From NCBI GenBank assembly GCA_018340375.1, contig JAFFJZ010000017.1, forward strand, positions 4,020,001-4,084,000: a DNA stretch of 64,000 bases, in the 5' to 3' direction. Each line of letters starts with the position of its first letter. The stretch's first letter is position 1. The notes under the pieces were generated by a model, which was given only the letters and a program-made list of their open reading frames with translations, had not been told where the DNA came from and searched no databases. The translations under genes and the position numbers were made by a program. Positions 23,675 through 35,430 of the stretch are shown piece after piece. Origin of the DNA: Gonatopus flavifemur. Its lineage: Eukaryota; Arthropoda; Insecta; Hymenoptera; Dryinidae.

Positions 23675-23930
23675 CAGGGTGGTCCATTTGAAGTAACAGT
23701 CAAATATCTCGGAAACTAGTGGAGATGGAAAAAAATGTTCCAGGTAAACAGTTTAGGGTTCCAAGGGGGAAGTATGATGCTGACCTTGAAAAATCCCTCA
23801 GAGGTCATTTTGAAGGTCATTTAGGGGTCAAGATGGTTTTTCTAAATGGGACCCCCTTTTTTTCATCATGGCATGGGAAAGCTGGTTCCAAACCCTTCAC
23901 GAAACACTGGTCATGACCCCTTTCCGCCCA
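23675..23930. mobile_element. Single terminal arm of a DD41D-type element
   Basis: Begins CAGGGTGGTCCATTTGAAGT after TA and keeps the module order of the two complete DD41D arms: ATCTCGGAAA, AAAAATGTTCC, GGGGGAAGTATGATG, GACCTTGA, AGGTCAT and then a C-run before the poly-T. No transposase and no matching second arm follow, so this is a solo or truncated end. Confidence 0.6.
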
Positions 23931-25850
23931 TTGGGGTGCAAGGTATGGACCGTCGAAGTTTTCGATGAACTGCTCTTAGCGCTACCCAGGAACAACGACG
24001 TGGACGTGGTAGTTCTCTGTTCCCTACGGAGTGCTCGATTATTGTGAGTTCCCTTGCCTCTGACATGTGAGGTGCTTGATGCTGTTACAATAATTGCTCG
24101 AAGTTACCCCCCTCTGCCTGGATACATAATCCTGGTACGTTGGCACAAACCGTGTGGATGCGATCGATCATGTTCTCCCTCATTCACAAAAAAAAAACTT
24201 TGTTTCCATGAAGATGTAAGTGGAGTCCTTCCTCATTCTAACGAATTAAATATCAGGAGAAAAACAATGGAAACGAAAACACCCCACTACACGCCGTGAG
24301 TTTACCAAAAATTAATATTGAAAATACTATAAGCTGGTACTTGAAGTTTTACTGTTATTTCTTACAGCGAATGATCTTCCACCTGAATTGACGGTCACTT
24401 TTTTAAAGCATCATTGATATCGAGCTTTCAGTGCAAAGTGGAAAGTGCCTCATCACAAGTACCCGAGTGGAACATTTTCCAAAATTGTATATAATTCATA
24501 TGTGATCTTTAAAGTTTATGCATAAATTATATATAATTCTATGTGAATTCGACATCATTTCGTTGATATTTGGTATTTGGTGAGTTGGGCACACATGCAC
24601 GACACCACGTTCAAACACTTGAAACAGCGTGCGGGCACAACGTGATGTAACGTGCCCTGAAATTTTTCCAAATTTCTTGCTCCAGAAAACATTCTTCCTT
24701 GCTCACTCCCTTGTGATTAATGAATAATCAGACAGGCATGACTACTTACAGATGCGCATGACTAATGAGTGAGAAACCTGTGAGTAACCGATACCTTCTC
24801 AACGCCCACGCCACCGATACAATGGTATTCTTTTCTTTTGATTCAAATCTGTGAAGAAGTATGGTTCTCTGCTTTACCAACCTCTCAATGCGATCAAGAA
24901 AAAACGGAGCAAGTTGTTACGTGCAAGAGGGTAGTCATATGAATACTCGGCTACTATCGTACATAAACAGTGACCAATTCATAAACAACCCTGCATTCCA
25001 AAGAAGAGTAGTTGCCAAGTGAAAATCATTTTCATGACCCGATGCAGGTTTCCACAGTAGTTTTCATGGAAAATCAACTAACGGATGCACCTGATTTTTT
25101 TTTATTCTAGCTGAAAATAGTCCAAGCAAAGAAAGGATTTTTAGATGTTCATCTCACTCCTAGATTTCAAAATACAATATATAAAATTTTTACATAAGGA
25201 ATTCATAGTGAAATGCCAATTTGGAAGTTCGTATCCTTTGATCACTCCAATCCCGAATGCTCACTCCAAGATTTCAAAATACGACTCATATGAAGTCAAT
25301 GCTATGATTCTTGATTTTGGGAGTTTTTACTGATAATGGGATTCTTGTTGATTTTAGTATTTGCAAACTTTGATGAATAATTAGTGAATTTCATGAAGAA
25401 GTTTGGAAGTTTCAGTGCCAATATTGAAAGCAAGAACAATAAATGCATTCATTGATGGAATAAGACATTGCATACGAGATTTCGTATCCGATATAGGAAT
25501 TTTCCCCATCGAAAAATTGAAGGAAATGCAGAGAGATCTCTGTGGAAGATGAAAATGTCATATAATGGGTTTTTCTTCAATATAATTATGAAAAATCATG
25601 TAAACCATCAAAAAGTTGGAAACTATCCTTATGGATGAATAGACGAAATACATGAGTGAAAGATTGAGTGAGATGGAGAAGTTATTACGGTCATTAAATG
25701 TACATATCTTATGAAATACGTTTGAAAAGGATGTAAAAAATAATCAAATGGAAATCCTCAATGTACACTCTCATTCTCATCAATTTTTCATGGTCAAATT
25801 TCATTTATACCATCGGAATATCTGTAAAACATATGAAATAGTTAGGAACA
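23931..25850. other. No gene recognised
   Basis: Mostly unique AT-rich sequence. A short segment at 24615-24655 (GCGGGCACAACGTGATGT) closely matches the outer end of the palindromic element at 38.53 kb. No credible coding region was found. Confidence 0.35.
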
Positions 25851-25872
25851 TATATATATATATATACATATA

Positions 25873-27904
25873 CAGGGTGGGGCATTCAAAGTGTCGCGGG
25901 CGTTTTTTCCAAAAATAAAGTGAGATACGAGAAAATTTTTCAGACAAAAGTTGTAGGGTACCGAGGGGGACATCCGATGGCGGCCTTGGCTTTGACCTCA
26001 AATCTCATCTTCAAGGGCATTATGAGATCAACTCTTGTTTTTTAAATAGCATCTCATATTTTTTACTGCAGATTTGGATTCTAGGTCAAAAACCAAGAAA
26101 CTTTTGTCTGAACCATTTTCCTGAAATCCGCAAAAATGACGCTCTAATCGATATTGTTCCATTTTGAATCTGACATTCGAATAACTCGAAAACGAAGGGT
26201 CTTGCAAAAGAATGTTTCGTACAAAAGTTGTCAATACACGACACATTTCAATCGTCTACATTACCACCATTCAGAGTTCACGCGTTGTAAACAAACGACG
26301 GGGTTCAGTGAAAATTCACGATTTTGAAAGTCAGTTTGTCAGTTACATTTGATTATTACTTGGTTTATGACAAATTGAAAATCATGGATATCCGATACAC
26401 GGTTTCTGAAAAGATCGATATGATCTACATTTACGGTGAAGTGCATAAGAACCCCAGACAAGCATATGACTTGTATGCAGAACGATTTCCTGAAAGAACA
26501 ACGCCATCCATTAGGTATTTTCAACGCATTACAAAATTATTCTCAGAAACGGGAAGTGTTACAAGGGGAAAACGACATCGAATGAGAACTGTTAGCGGAG
26601 AAAATGCGGAAGTTAATGTACTAGCTGCAGTAGCCAATAATCCACACGTGAGCTCTCGTGAAATTGAACTCCATTCGGGAATTTCTCGAAGAAGTGTTCT
26701 TCGAATACTGAAACGTCACAAATTCCATCCGTATCACATTTGTTTGCATCAAGACCTTCACGGTGATGATTTCGAAAATCGTGTACAGTTTTGTCGATGG
26801 GGTCTAGCGCAAATGCACAATAACAACTTCATCAACATATTATTTTCTGATGAGACGACGTTCACCAATCATGGTCAAGTAAATCGACATAATATGCATT
26901 ACTGGGCGACAGAAAATCCAAGATGGTTACGTCAAGTAGAGCATCAAAGACAATGGGCTGTGAATGTTTGGTGTGGTATTTTTCGATCTCGAGTAATTGG
27001 ACCGTACTTCATTACAGATACGCTAAATGGAGAGAAGTACAGACATTTCTTAGATCGAGTACTTCCAACATTACTTGAAGACATACCTATTCAGGAACGA
27101 TTGAATATGTGGTATCAACACGATGGTTGTCCATCCCATTATGCAGTCACAGCTCGAGAAATATTGGACAGAGATTATCCTGGACGATGGATAGGACGTC
27201 GTGGACCAGTTCATTGGCCTGCCCGTTCTCCGGATCTTACTTCTCCAGATTTTTTTTTATGGGGATACATAAAAGATACAGTTTATCAACAAGCACCGAC
27301 TACGCCTGAGAATATGCGTCAACGAATCATCAATGCATGCGCGAGCATCAATGAAGATATTTTAGCACGAGTTCAGCAATCTTTTGTAAAACGTTTTGAA
27401 ATGTGTATTGAAGTCGAAGGCCATCATTTTGAGCATCTACTGCATTAAAATTATCCAAGTGATGTAGACGATTGAAATGTGTTGTGTTTTGTCTGTTATA
27501 CCCCATCACCTCCGTTTCAGTTCAAGGGGTCCCCCTTGGAATCAGACAACTTTTGTCCGAAACATTCTCCTCCAAGACCCTTCGTTTTCGAGTTATTCTA
27601 ATGTCAGATTCAGTATGGAACAATATCGATTAGAGCGCCATCTTTGCGGATTTCAGGAAAATGGTTCAGACAAAAGTGTCTTGGTTTTTGACCTAGAATC
27701 CAAATCTGCAGTAAAAAATATGAGAGGCTGTTTAAAAAACAAGAGTTGACCTCAGAATGCCCTTGAAGATGAGATTTGAGGTCAAAGCCAAGGCCACCAT
27801 CGGATGTCCCCCTCGATACCCTACAATTTTTGTCCGAAAAATTTTCTCGTATCTCATTTTATTTTTGGAAAAAACGCCCGCGACACTTTAAATGCCCCAC
27901 CCTG
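25873..27904. mobile_element. Complete 2032 bp DD41D transposon with ~360 bp TIRs
   Basis: CAGGGTGGGGCATTCAAAGT at the left is matched by ACTTTAAATGCCCCACCCTG at the right. TA flanks each side (25871-25872, 27905-27906), within a (TA)n-rich target. The inverted repeats extend to about 26245 and 27545 and differ at few positions, indicating recent activity. One intact transposase gene lies between them on plus. Confidence 0.92.
26384..27448 (+). CDS. DD41D transposase (Tc1/mariner superfamily), intact, 354 aa
   Basis: The enzyme would cut and paste the surrounding element at TA sites in the nucleus. The start MDIRYTVSEKIDMIYIYGEV is preferred to an upstream in-frame ATG at 26324, because the paralogue at 11427 aligns from about here. 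Residues about 1-115 form a helix-turn-helix DNA-binding region (VSSREIELHSGISRRSVLRI). The catalytic domain has FSDETTF (first Asp), WCGIFRSRVIGPYF, YQHDGCPSHY (second Asp) and SPDLTSPDFFLWGYIK (third Asp, 41 residues after the second). It ends FEHLLH and has no internal stop or frameshift. It resembles the decayed copy at 10354-11427 throughout but is clearly a different lineage. The intact frame and matching arms suggest it may be, or recently was, functional. Confidence 0.93.
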   Translation: MDIRYTVSEKIDMIYIYGEVHKNPRQAYDLYAERFPERTTPSIRYFQRITKLFSETGSVTRGKRHRMRTVSGENAEVNVLAAVANNPHVSSREIELHSGISRRSVLRILKRHKFHPYHICLHQDLHGDDFENRVQFCRWGLAQMHNNNFINILFSDETTFTNHGQVNRHNMHYWATENPRWLRQVEHQRQWAVNVWCGIFRSRVIGPYFITDTLNGEKYRHFLDRVLPTLLEDIPIQERLNMWYQHDGCPSHYAVTAREILDRDYPGRWIGRRGPVHWPARSPDLTSPDFFLWGYIKDTVYQQAPTTPENMRQRIINACASINEDILARVQQSFVKRFEMCIEVEGHHFEHLLH

Positions 27905-27917
27905 TATATACATATTA

Positions 27918-29456
27918 GGGTGATTCAAAAAAAACTTTTTTTTGGAATCCAGTCACGCTCATGGAACCGAATGTTCCTTTCGGTTAAAAATGGACCTCCT
28001 ATTTTTTGCAGATTTTTAAAACAATATTTAGAGGTCGCCCAAATCACTTTCATGCCATAAATGGTGTTTTTATCAGTTTTTGACGTTTCAAACATAGATA
28101 TTCCAAGGTTATAAAATTTCAATCTCCATGAAATTTTTGGTAAATGTACAGGGAAACAAATTCTGTACATTTGAGATGAAGAAAAAAAAAATTGGCGCCC
28201 CTACTGGTTATAAAAGTGGCAATTCAGCGAAAACGTCAACATATAATTGCACATTTGTTTCCCTAAAAATTTTTCGTAAGGATCGGAAAAATTCAGAGGT
28301 ATTCTTTAGGCATTAGGGAAGAATTCTCTGAAGAATAGAAGGATGAAACATTAGAAATATAGCTGTGAAAAATCGAAGAATATTATCGTTTTTTAATTTC
28401 TCATTCAATAACTACAAAATCTCCCCTATATCAATAATATCAATATCTATCCCTGGAAAGATGAATGCCCATCACACACAAGGAGTGATAATTTTGCAGG
28501 AAATAACAATTGGAAAACAAGAACTGGTGATTTAACATTGATTGATAAATTGTTGGTGTTACTGTTTTCAATATAGAATTGAATATTTGTTATTCGGTTA
28601 TTCACTCACAAATCTGCGTACCTATTGTGTTCACTGCACAAGATTGAATTTCTTACAAGGATGCTGTTTCCAATGTTTTTCGACCACCTGGAGCAGATAC
28701 TGTTTCTGACCTTCCTGTGATAACAAAACAATCTTGTGCAGTGAACACAATAGGTACGCAGATTTGTGAGTGAATAACTGAATAACAAATATTTAATTCC
28801 ATATTGAAAACAGTAACACCAACAATTTATCAATCAATGCGAAATCACCAGACCTTGTTTTTCAATTGTTATTTCTTGCAAAATTATCACTCTTTGTGTG
28901 TAATGGGCATTCATCTTTCCAGGGATAGATATTGATATTGTTGATATAGGGGAGATTTTGTGGTTATTGAATGAGAAATTAAAAAACGATAATATTCTTC
29001 GATTTTTCACAGCTATATTTCTAATGTTTCATCCTTCTATTCTTCAGAGAATTCTTCCCTAATGCCTAAAGAATACCTCTGAATTTTTCCGATCCTTACG
29101 AAAAATCTTTAGGGAAACAAATGTGCAATTATATGTTGACGTTCTCGCTGAATTGTCACTTTTATAACCAGTAGGGGCGCCAATTTTTTTTTCTTCATCT
29201 CAAATGTACAGAATTTGTTTCCCTGTACATTGACCAAAAATTTAATGTAGATTGAAATTTTATAACCTTGGAATATCTATGTTTGAAACGTCAAAAACTG
29301 ATAAAAACACCATTTATGGGATAAAAGTGATTTGGGCGACCTCTAAATATTGTCTTAAGAATCTGAAAAAAATAGGAGGTCCATTTTTAACCGAAAGGGA
29401 TATTCGGTTCCATGAGCGTGACTGGATTCCGAAAAAAATTTTTTTTTAAATCACCC
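27918..29456. mobile_element. 1.54 kb palindromic element (GGGTGATTC...CACCC)
   Basis: Ends GGGTGATTCAAAAAAAACTT and TTTTTTTTAAATCACCC are flanked by TA (27916-27917, 29457-29458). The arms are nearly perfect inverted copies up to a loop at about 28660-28720; matched pairs include CAGGGAAACAAATTCTGTAC and CACAATAGGTACGCAGA. It lies 13 bp from the DD41D element. No transposase is encoded. Confidence 0.85.
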
Positions 29457-29656
29457 TAATATATATATATATATACATTCAAGTATAAGAAGCTCATGCA
29501 GAGCAACGTAACGCATCGAGAGTTGAGTGCGAGATAGGAAATTAGATGATTTTTAAGATAAAATAATATAGAGTTCGACACCTCGACAGCTTCTAAGAGC
29601 AGTGATTTCAATTCCTCATTGGCGCGGACAAGAATATTTCCCACCAAGAGACCTTT

Positions 29657-29698
29657 GACCAATCATCGCCTTAGACGGAAGCTCAAACCCTTTAAATA
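29657..29698 (+). promoter_or_regulatory. CCAAT plus TATA promoter of the right gene copy
   Basis: ACCAATCA at 29658-29665 and CCTTTAAATACGGCGAGTTT (TTTAAATA at 29691-29698) match the left copy's promoter in sequence and spacing. An ATTGGCGC sits about 40 bases further upstream. Confidence 0.6.
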
Positions 29699-30035
29699 CG
29701 GCGAGTTTCTGCTAATGATTAATTAATATTTCTTCGCCTCGCGACAACGCATCGTACAATCAATTCACTCTTACTGCTACTGCTACCACTACCGCTGATT
29801 CCTCAACTTCTTCTTCTCCGACCTACTGAACAAGGAACACACGTTCGACCCGTGTATCGCTTGACATCCATTGTTTGAAAAAAAAGAACACAGTCCTTCT
29901 CAGGATTACCAAGACGATAAATATTCTAAAAATTCATCTCTGCGGTCCTGAGTTACGTAAACCAGGTCCACAAGCAGAAAGCGCAATCCGTCCAGAACGA
30001 GATGAGTCTCATTGAGAAACTTGGGAACCGCAAAC

Positions 30036-30484
30036 AGTAAGTGGATTTTTTCCACAATTTGGGGGGGGGGGGGGAAAGGAACCTTGTTTCCTTTTTTCCG
30101 TTTTCTTTTTTTCACAAGTGTTTCTTTGTCTTGTTTGTGCACGTTTCCATCCTTTTTATCGTGGAAAGTGATTTTTCAAGTGATAGAGGTATTCAATAGG
30201 AACCACCTTCCTTCTTTCTCTTTCGTTAGAATTTTCTTTCAAATCACGATAAATTAACTCGAGTTGGCTTGAACGTTTTTCTTTTGTTTCCTATAGTGAG
30301 GGACCGTGTGAACGAACGAATAGCAAAAGTTAAAAGATTGATACGTAGTATTCATCAACGCATCGCGGAACGAGATGAAAAGGCAGACCGTGGTGATCTT
30401 CCTCCTCCGGGACCCAAACTTAGAATCTTCTTGAGAAACGTGGCGCGAAATGATAAAAATCTCGTTCGTTACAACGAGAGTTAA
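30036..30484 (+). CDS. Small basic protein, right copy of an unrecognised paralogous pair (62 aa, predicted)
   Basis: Predicted two-exon gene; intron 30037-30296 (260 bases) with donor A|GTAAGT and acceptor TTTCCTATAG. The A at 30036 joins TG at 30297-30298 to give ATG in a good context (GCAAACATGAGG), followed by 61 codons to TAA at 30482-30484. The product is highly basic and helical. It carries GDLPPPGPKLRIFLRNVARN and then LVR, the same signature as the left copy. An ATG at 30002 would instead open a short frame ending soon after the junction; the left copy lacks it. The 3' region shares GCATTCGTGCTCGTC-like and CAATGAAGCCAACTGAG-like blocks with the left copy. Homology in promoter, exon 1, protein and 3' UTR argues for a real gene. 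Function unknown. Confidence 0.6.
30061..30074. repeat. Poly-G run in the intron
   Basis: About 14 consecutive G residues just inside the intron of the right gene copy; absent from the left copy. Confidence 0.9.
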
Positions 30485-30825
30485 AAATCCTAAACCTGTT
30501 TTTAGCATCTCTTGAAATTAGAGGCGAACTTTTCGCCCCTAGAGAAAGTTGGGATTAACAACCCAATATTCTATAATCATATCCTCATGAATTCTCCCAC
30601 AACTCACTCCAAACACTAACTACTATCCCAACCTTGTACTTCTGTCAGCATTCGTGCTCGTCGTACAAGGATTCTATTGAGTAAAGACTCCTCATCCAAT
30701 TTCTTTTCTTCATTTCCTGTCGATCGCAATGAAGCCAACTGAGCGATCCTCTTTCCCCTCCTCCTTCCCCTATACTCAACTTCATACGTAAATTTCCATG
30801 TATTCCAGGAGGACGGATATCCCTA

Positions 30826-30890
<65 letters not shown>

Positions 30891-30891
30891 T
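30826..30891. repeat. (TC)n(TA)n compound microsatellite
   Basis: Some 35 bases of TC dinucleotides continue directly into about 26 bases of TA. Marks the edge between the conserved 3' region of the right gene and the LINE 5' region. Confidence 0.95.
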
Positions 30892-31502
30892 TTCTCTCTG
30901 TGAGTATAGCGTGACGTGTGTAGTTTGGTCTCTTACTTCGTGAGCTTTTTACTGCTGCTTTTTAACCCCCGGGGTCATCACACTGTTTCAGGTCATCCCC
31001 TATCGGCTCTCGCACATTTTTGAACTTAATCGATTGGGTTCTCTTCTCTTGCCGTTGGTGGATGACATAATTCATTTATCTTCTCTGTATCCTTGCTTTC
31101 TGGAGCCATGTTTGCGCGGGAACTTTGTTGCTGATAGCGTTGCGTGAATTATCAAACGACTACCTCTTCTCTGCGCACTGGCTGTGTCCGAATGCTTCAC
31201 ACCTCTTGGCCATCATTTCACGCATCTACTTACGAACGCAGCTTATCACCAGCAATACTACCTTGTATCATAATACCACGCTAACCTCTACCAACGTACC
31301 ACTATATCGTCTCTGCTCTCTGTCGTCTGCTATGCGGGTACATTGAATCGTCGAATCATCAACAGATTTTGACAGGTGAGGTTGTAAACACTTGGTGTAT
31401 ATACAGCTCCATATCAATATCGTCTCTGACTTGTTTATTCTCTTGCGTTCGATTTTATTTCATTTTATTTCATCTTTCTATTTGAATTATATCAATTCAA
31501 TC

Positions 31503-32561
31503 ATGAATACGGATTGGGTTTGTCGCTCATGTCGTGAAGATATTAAAACAGAGGCGGTGAAGTGTACTCTTTGTATCAAAACTTTTCATCCGGGTTGTGC
31601 AAGATGACACAAAGTTTTTAATAAGAATAATGAGCTGGTTCCATGCACTGCAGAGTTAATTTATACGCGTAGGAAACCTGAAGAAATGGAAACTGACTCA
31701 GTCTCATCCCATACGCAAAATGAGGCTAGTGCTGCGACTTTGCGGGACCTTGTAGCAGCCGTACATGATCTCTCCTCAAAAATAGATAATTTATCCAAAG
31801 AATCTTCATCTCTTGCGACAAAGCTTGTTTCTATTGAAACTTCTATCACATCTCTCGAAACTAATGTACATACTCTCTCGCTTAACATGGATAGTGTAGT
31901 GAACAAAGTTGCACAACATGACCGACTCTTTACATCCATGAATATGAAGTTAGATCAGCTTGAGAATATAACTACTGATCTAACCACTTGTATTACCTTC
32001 AAAACTGAAGAGATTCAAGCTATGACAACCAGAATATTCAATCTTGAGACTCGCTGTGAAAGATTGAATACGGAGTTGAATTCCTTTAATCAGCGTTCTT
32101 ATAACTCTATTCTGACTATCTCAGGATTACCTGAATCTCTACAGGAGAACCTCGCTGTTTTGGTTAGACAAACATTTGCGAAGATTGATGTGAATATTGA
32201 GAGTCACGAGATTTTGAGAGTATTCCGATCGAAAAGTACTCGGGAGACAACAAGACCTCGTACTGTTTTTGTTGAACTGTCCACTCCCAAATTAAGAACT
32301 AAGGCCATAGAAGCAAAAAAATCTGAAGGCACCCTTTTGGCTTCTGAACTGAATTCTGATTTTTCGAATATCAGAATTTACATTAATGAATTTTTGAGCT
32401 CTGAGACAGCTTCTCTGTTATCGAAAACTCGTCAATATGCTACATCTAAAGGTTATAAATACACCTGGTGCAAAAATGGGCGCATACTGGTCAAAAAAGA
32501 TAATAAATCTTCTACTATTTTGATAAGCTGTGAAGTTGATATAGTAAATAAGCTGATCTGA
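31503..32561 (+). pseudogene. LINE ORF1 (PHD-type zinc finger plus coiled coil), one in-frame stop
   Basis: Starts MNTDWVCRSC and reads in one frame for 353 codons, except for a TGA at 31605-31607 after FHPGCAR. The first about 60 codons give a Cys-rich finger (CRSC, CTLC, HPGC, later a Cys), the PHD-like finger found in ORF1 of CR1/Jockey-group retrotransposons. Residues about 65-190 are a long heptad-rich coiled coil (LRDLVAAVHDLSSKIDNL). The C-terminal part has an RRM/CTD-like region with ILTISGLPE, LRVFRSKS and YKYTWCKNGRILVKKD. Such proteins bind the element RNA as a chaperone. It precedes the endonuclease/RT region by about 50 bases. Confidence 0.85.
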
Positions 32562-32615
32562 GGGTATGGACCTCCACCTGCTCTTTCCTCGAATGTTTAT
32601 ACGAATTGCAATTCA

Positions 32616-35430
32616 CTTTTGCTGTGTCATGTAAATGCACAATCTATCATAGCTTACTTCTCTGAATTTCTCGATTTCGTCCTTTAAAACGATTATGATG
32701 TAATTGCGGTTTCTGAAACATGGCTCAAGCCTGATATTGATGACTCCTTCTGCTCAATCGAAGGGTATAATTTCACTCGATGTGATAGAGTTGGACGTGG
32801 AGGAGCTGGTGTCTGCTTCTATACTAAATCTCACTTGAATACAAACCTTCTACTTTCTTCTCATACTGATAAATATATATTCCTCAACCTGAGTATTTAT
32901 GCATTCAACTTACTGGTCTATCTATGCGTAAACTTCTTCTTGGAGTTATCTACCGACCCCCCAAGATAGGTTTCTCTAATCTTGATCCAATTCTCACAGA
33001 CATCACTTCTGACTATCATCATAAAGTCATACTCGGAGATATGAACGCTGATCTGAACTCACAGTCCTTTGATGCTTCATATCTTCGAGGACTGACACAT
33101 AGCATTAATATGTGCATCGTTCCGTATGGGGCCACGCATCATACTAAAACCACGTCTACGTGGTTGGACGTGTGCTTAGTTGATGATTTATCTAATGTTG
33201 TGAGGAGGGGACAGGTTGAGGTTCCGTTTTTGTCGAGTCATGATTTGATATATGTTCAATATTCATTTAAGTCTCTCAATGCTAATGTACCACAAACAGA
33301 AAGTAGAAAATACACTAGATTAAACTGTCAGATGCTGCAGTCGCAATTACAATTAGTCTCCATGGATCAAAATAGTGTGCAATGTTTGAATGATCTTGTT
33401 GAAAATTTTAATTCCCCGCTCCATGAATCACTTAATCTGCATGCTCCTGTTGTTTCAAACCGATCAAATAATATGAAATATGTCCCTTGGATTAATATAA
33501 AGAAATCAAAGAATTTATCAAATTGCGGAACCAGGCACGACGACATTATCAACGATGTTCTTATCCAGAATTCGACAATCATTATCGGTTAGAATACAGC
33601 AGACTGAGAAATCTAGTCATCTTCCTAATGAGGAAATCTGAAAAGGAATTTTTTGAGATGCGACTTTCCCAAACTGAGGGATCGAGGCAGTTGTGGAGAG
33701 AACTCAGAAGCTTGAAAATAATCAAAGATGGGAAATCTCACACTAGCACAGCTAACAAGTTCTCACTAGAAGAGCTCCAGCAGTATTTTTCTTCGGTTTA
33801 TAATAGTGCCCCATCGGATAGACCTAGTCTGCTTGATGGTTCTGATACATTTGATGATTCACTATTTTATTTCCCATACGCCACACATGCTGATTTGCGA
33901 CCTTACTTACGTTTCTCACAATCTTCTATTTTTGGCCCTGATGAACTACCTAGTAGATTTCTCTCCTATTGTGTTCCCTCCATCTCAACTGCACTTCTCG
34001 ATATCATGAATTACTCATTCACTAATTGTGAATTACCTCAAGTTTGGAAATATTCATATATTACCCCTGTACCGAAAACGAAAAATCCAGCGGATGTCAC
34101 TGAATTTCGTCCACTTTCTATACTATGCGAGTGCAGTAAAATCTGAGAAAAACTTGTCCACCATTATCTTCTTACTTACTTGAGAAAGAATGAGTTGCTA
34201 GACTCTTATCAATTTGGTTTCGCTAAGCATAATTCTACACAAACAGCACTCATCAATATTATTGATGATATTCGTAAGGGAGTTGATCAGCGTATGGTAA
34301 CGATACCTGGTGTTTTGACTTCTCTAAAGCATTTGACACTGTTGATCATGCGTTGCTGATTGAAAAACTCGCAAAATTTAAGATACCTAGATCTGTATTG
34401 TGCTGGTTCTGGAGTTATCTGGCTGTAAGGTATCAAGCGGTCAAAACTCCGGCAGGTATTACTAGCTGGATCCCAGTAAACTCAGGTGTGCCCCAAGGTT
34501 CAGTGTTGGGACCGCTGTTATTCGCTCTTTATCTGAAAGATATCAATGAGTCCATACAGTTTTGTAATATATGTGAATATGCAGATGATTTACAAATATA
34601 TTTCCATTGTCTTCCTCATTTATTGAGTGATACTATTGTGTTGATTAATCTTGAAATAAAACGCATTGTTGAGTGGTGCAATAATAACTCTTTGAAATTA
34701 AATCCCAACAAAACACAATGCATGATCCTTGGATCTTCAACGTACATCAATTCGCTCGAAATTGACAACCTACCTAAAATCTGTGTCGGGGATGTGTCGA
34801 TTCCCTATGTCAATCGAATCAAAACGTCGGGTGTCACTCTTCCTTCAGCGTTGAATTGGAGTGAACATGTGTTAGATGTCGGAGAAAAGTTCATCGTGCC
34901 CTATATCAAGACTGAATGGCCACCTTCTCTCAATCAACATGAAAGCTAAATTGGTATCTAGTCTAATCATCCCTTATTTTGACTATTGCTGTCTCGTTTT
35001 CACGGATATAACGGAGACAGAGAATCTGAAACTACAACGCTCCTTCAATGCTTGCGTCCGATTCATTTTCAATGTTAAGCGAGATGAACACATAACTCCC
35101 TATTTTCTGAGGTTACGTCGGTTGAAGTTGAAGGAACGACGTGAATACTTTCTTGGTTCATCTGTATATCAGATGTTGAGAACACGATTACCGTCATCTC
35201 TCTATAATCGTTTCGAATTCACCTATCAACGCTCAACCTTCGATACTAGATCTGATCGTAACGCTCTAGTTATCCCCCTCCATCGCGATCGTGCCTCAAC
35301 GTATGGAAAATCATTTACGGTTTCGGCTGCAAGACTTTGGAACTCACTCCCAACCCACATTCGGAATCAGCCAACTCTTGCTTCCTTCAAAAGAAATCTA
35401 CATCATCTTCTCATTAGTAGATACTCATGA
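32616..35430 (+). pseudogene. LINE ORF2 (AP endonuclease plus reverse transcriptase), multiply broken
   Basis: Endonuclease motifs: HVNAQSI near 32630, VSETWL near 32710, LLGVIYRPP at 32935 and GDMNADLNS at 33040. Reverse transcriptase motifs: FRPLSILC (34105), YQFGFAKHNSTQTAL (34208), SGVPQGSVLGPLLFALYL (34485) and the catalytic EYADDLQIYF (34578). The C-terminus has SAARLWNSLPTHIRNQ (35325), typical of CR1/Jockey-group LINEs. A stop in the endonuclease (about 32687), a frame change near 32900, a frame change or stop near 33590, TGA at 34144, a frame change near 34315 and another near 34900 make it non-functional. It interrupts the right arm of the paralogous gene block. Confidence 0.9.

Noticed and set aside
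29906..30142. 78-codon minus-strand frame over exon 1 of the right gene
   Set aside because: Antisense shadow crossing the conserved plus-strand exon, donor site and poly-G intron; no domain.
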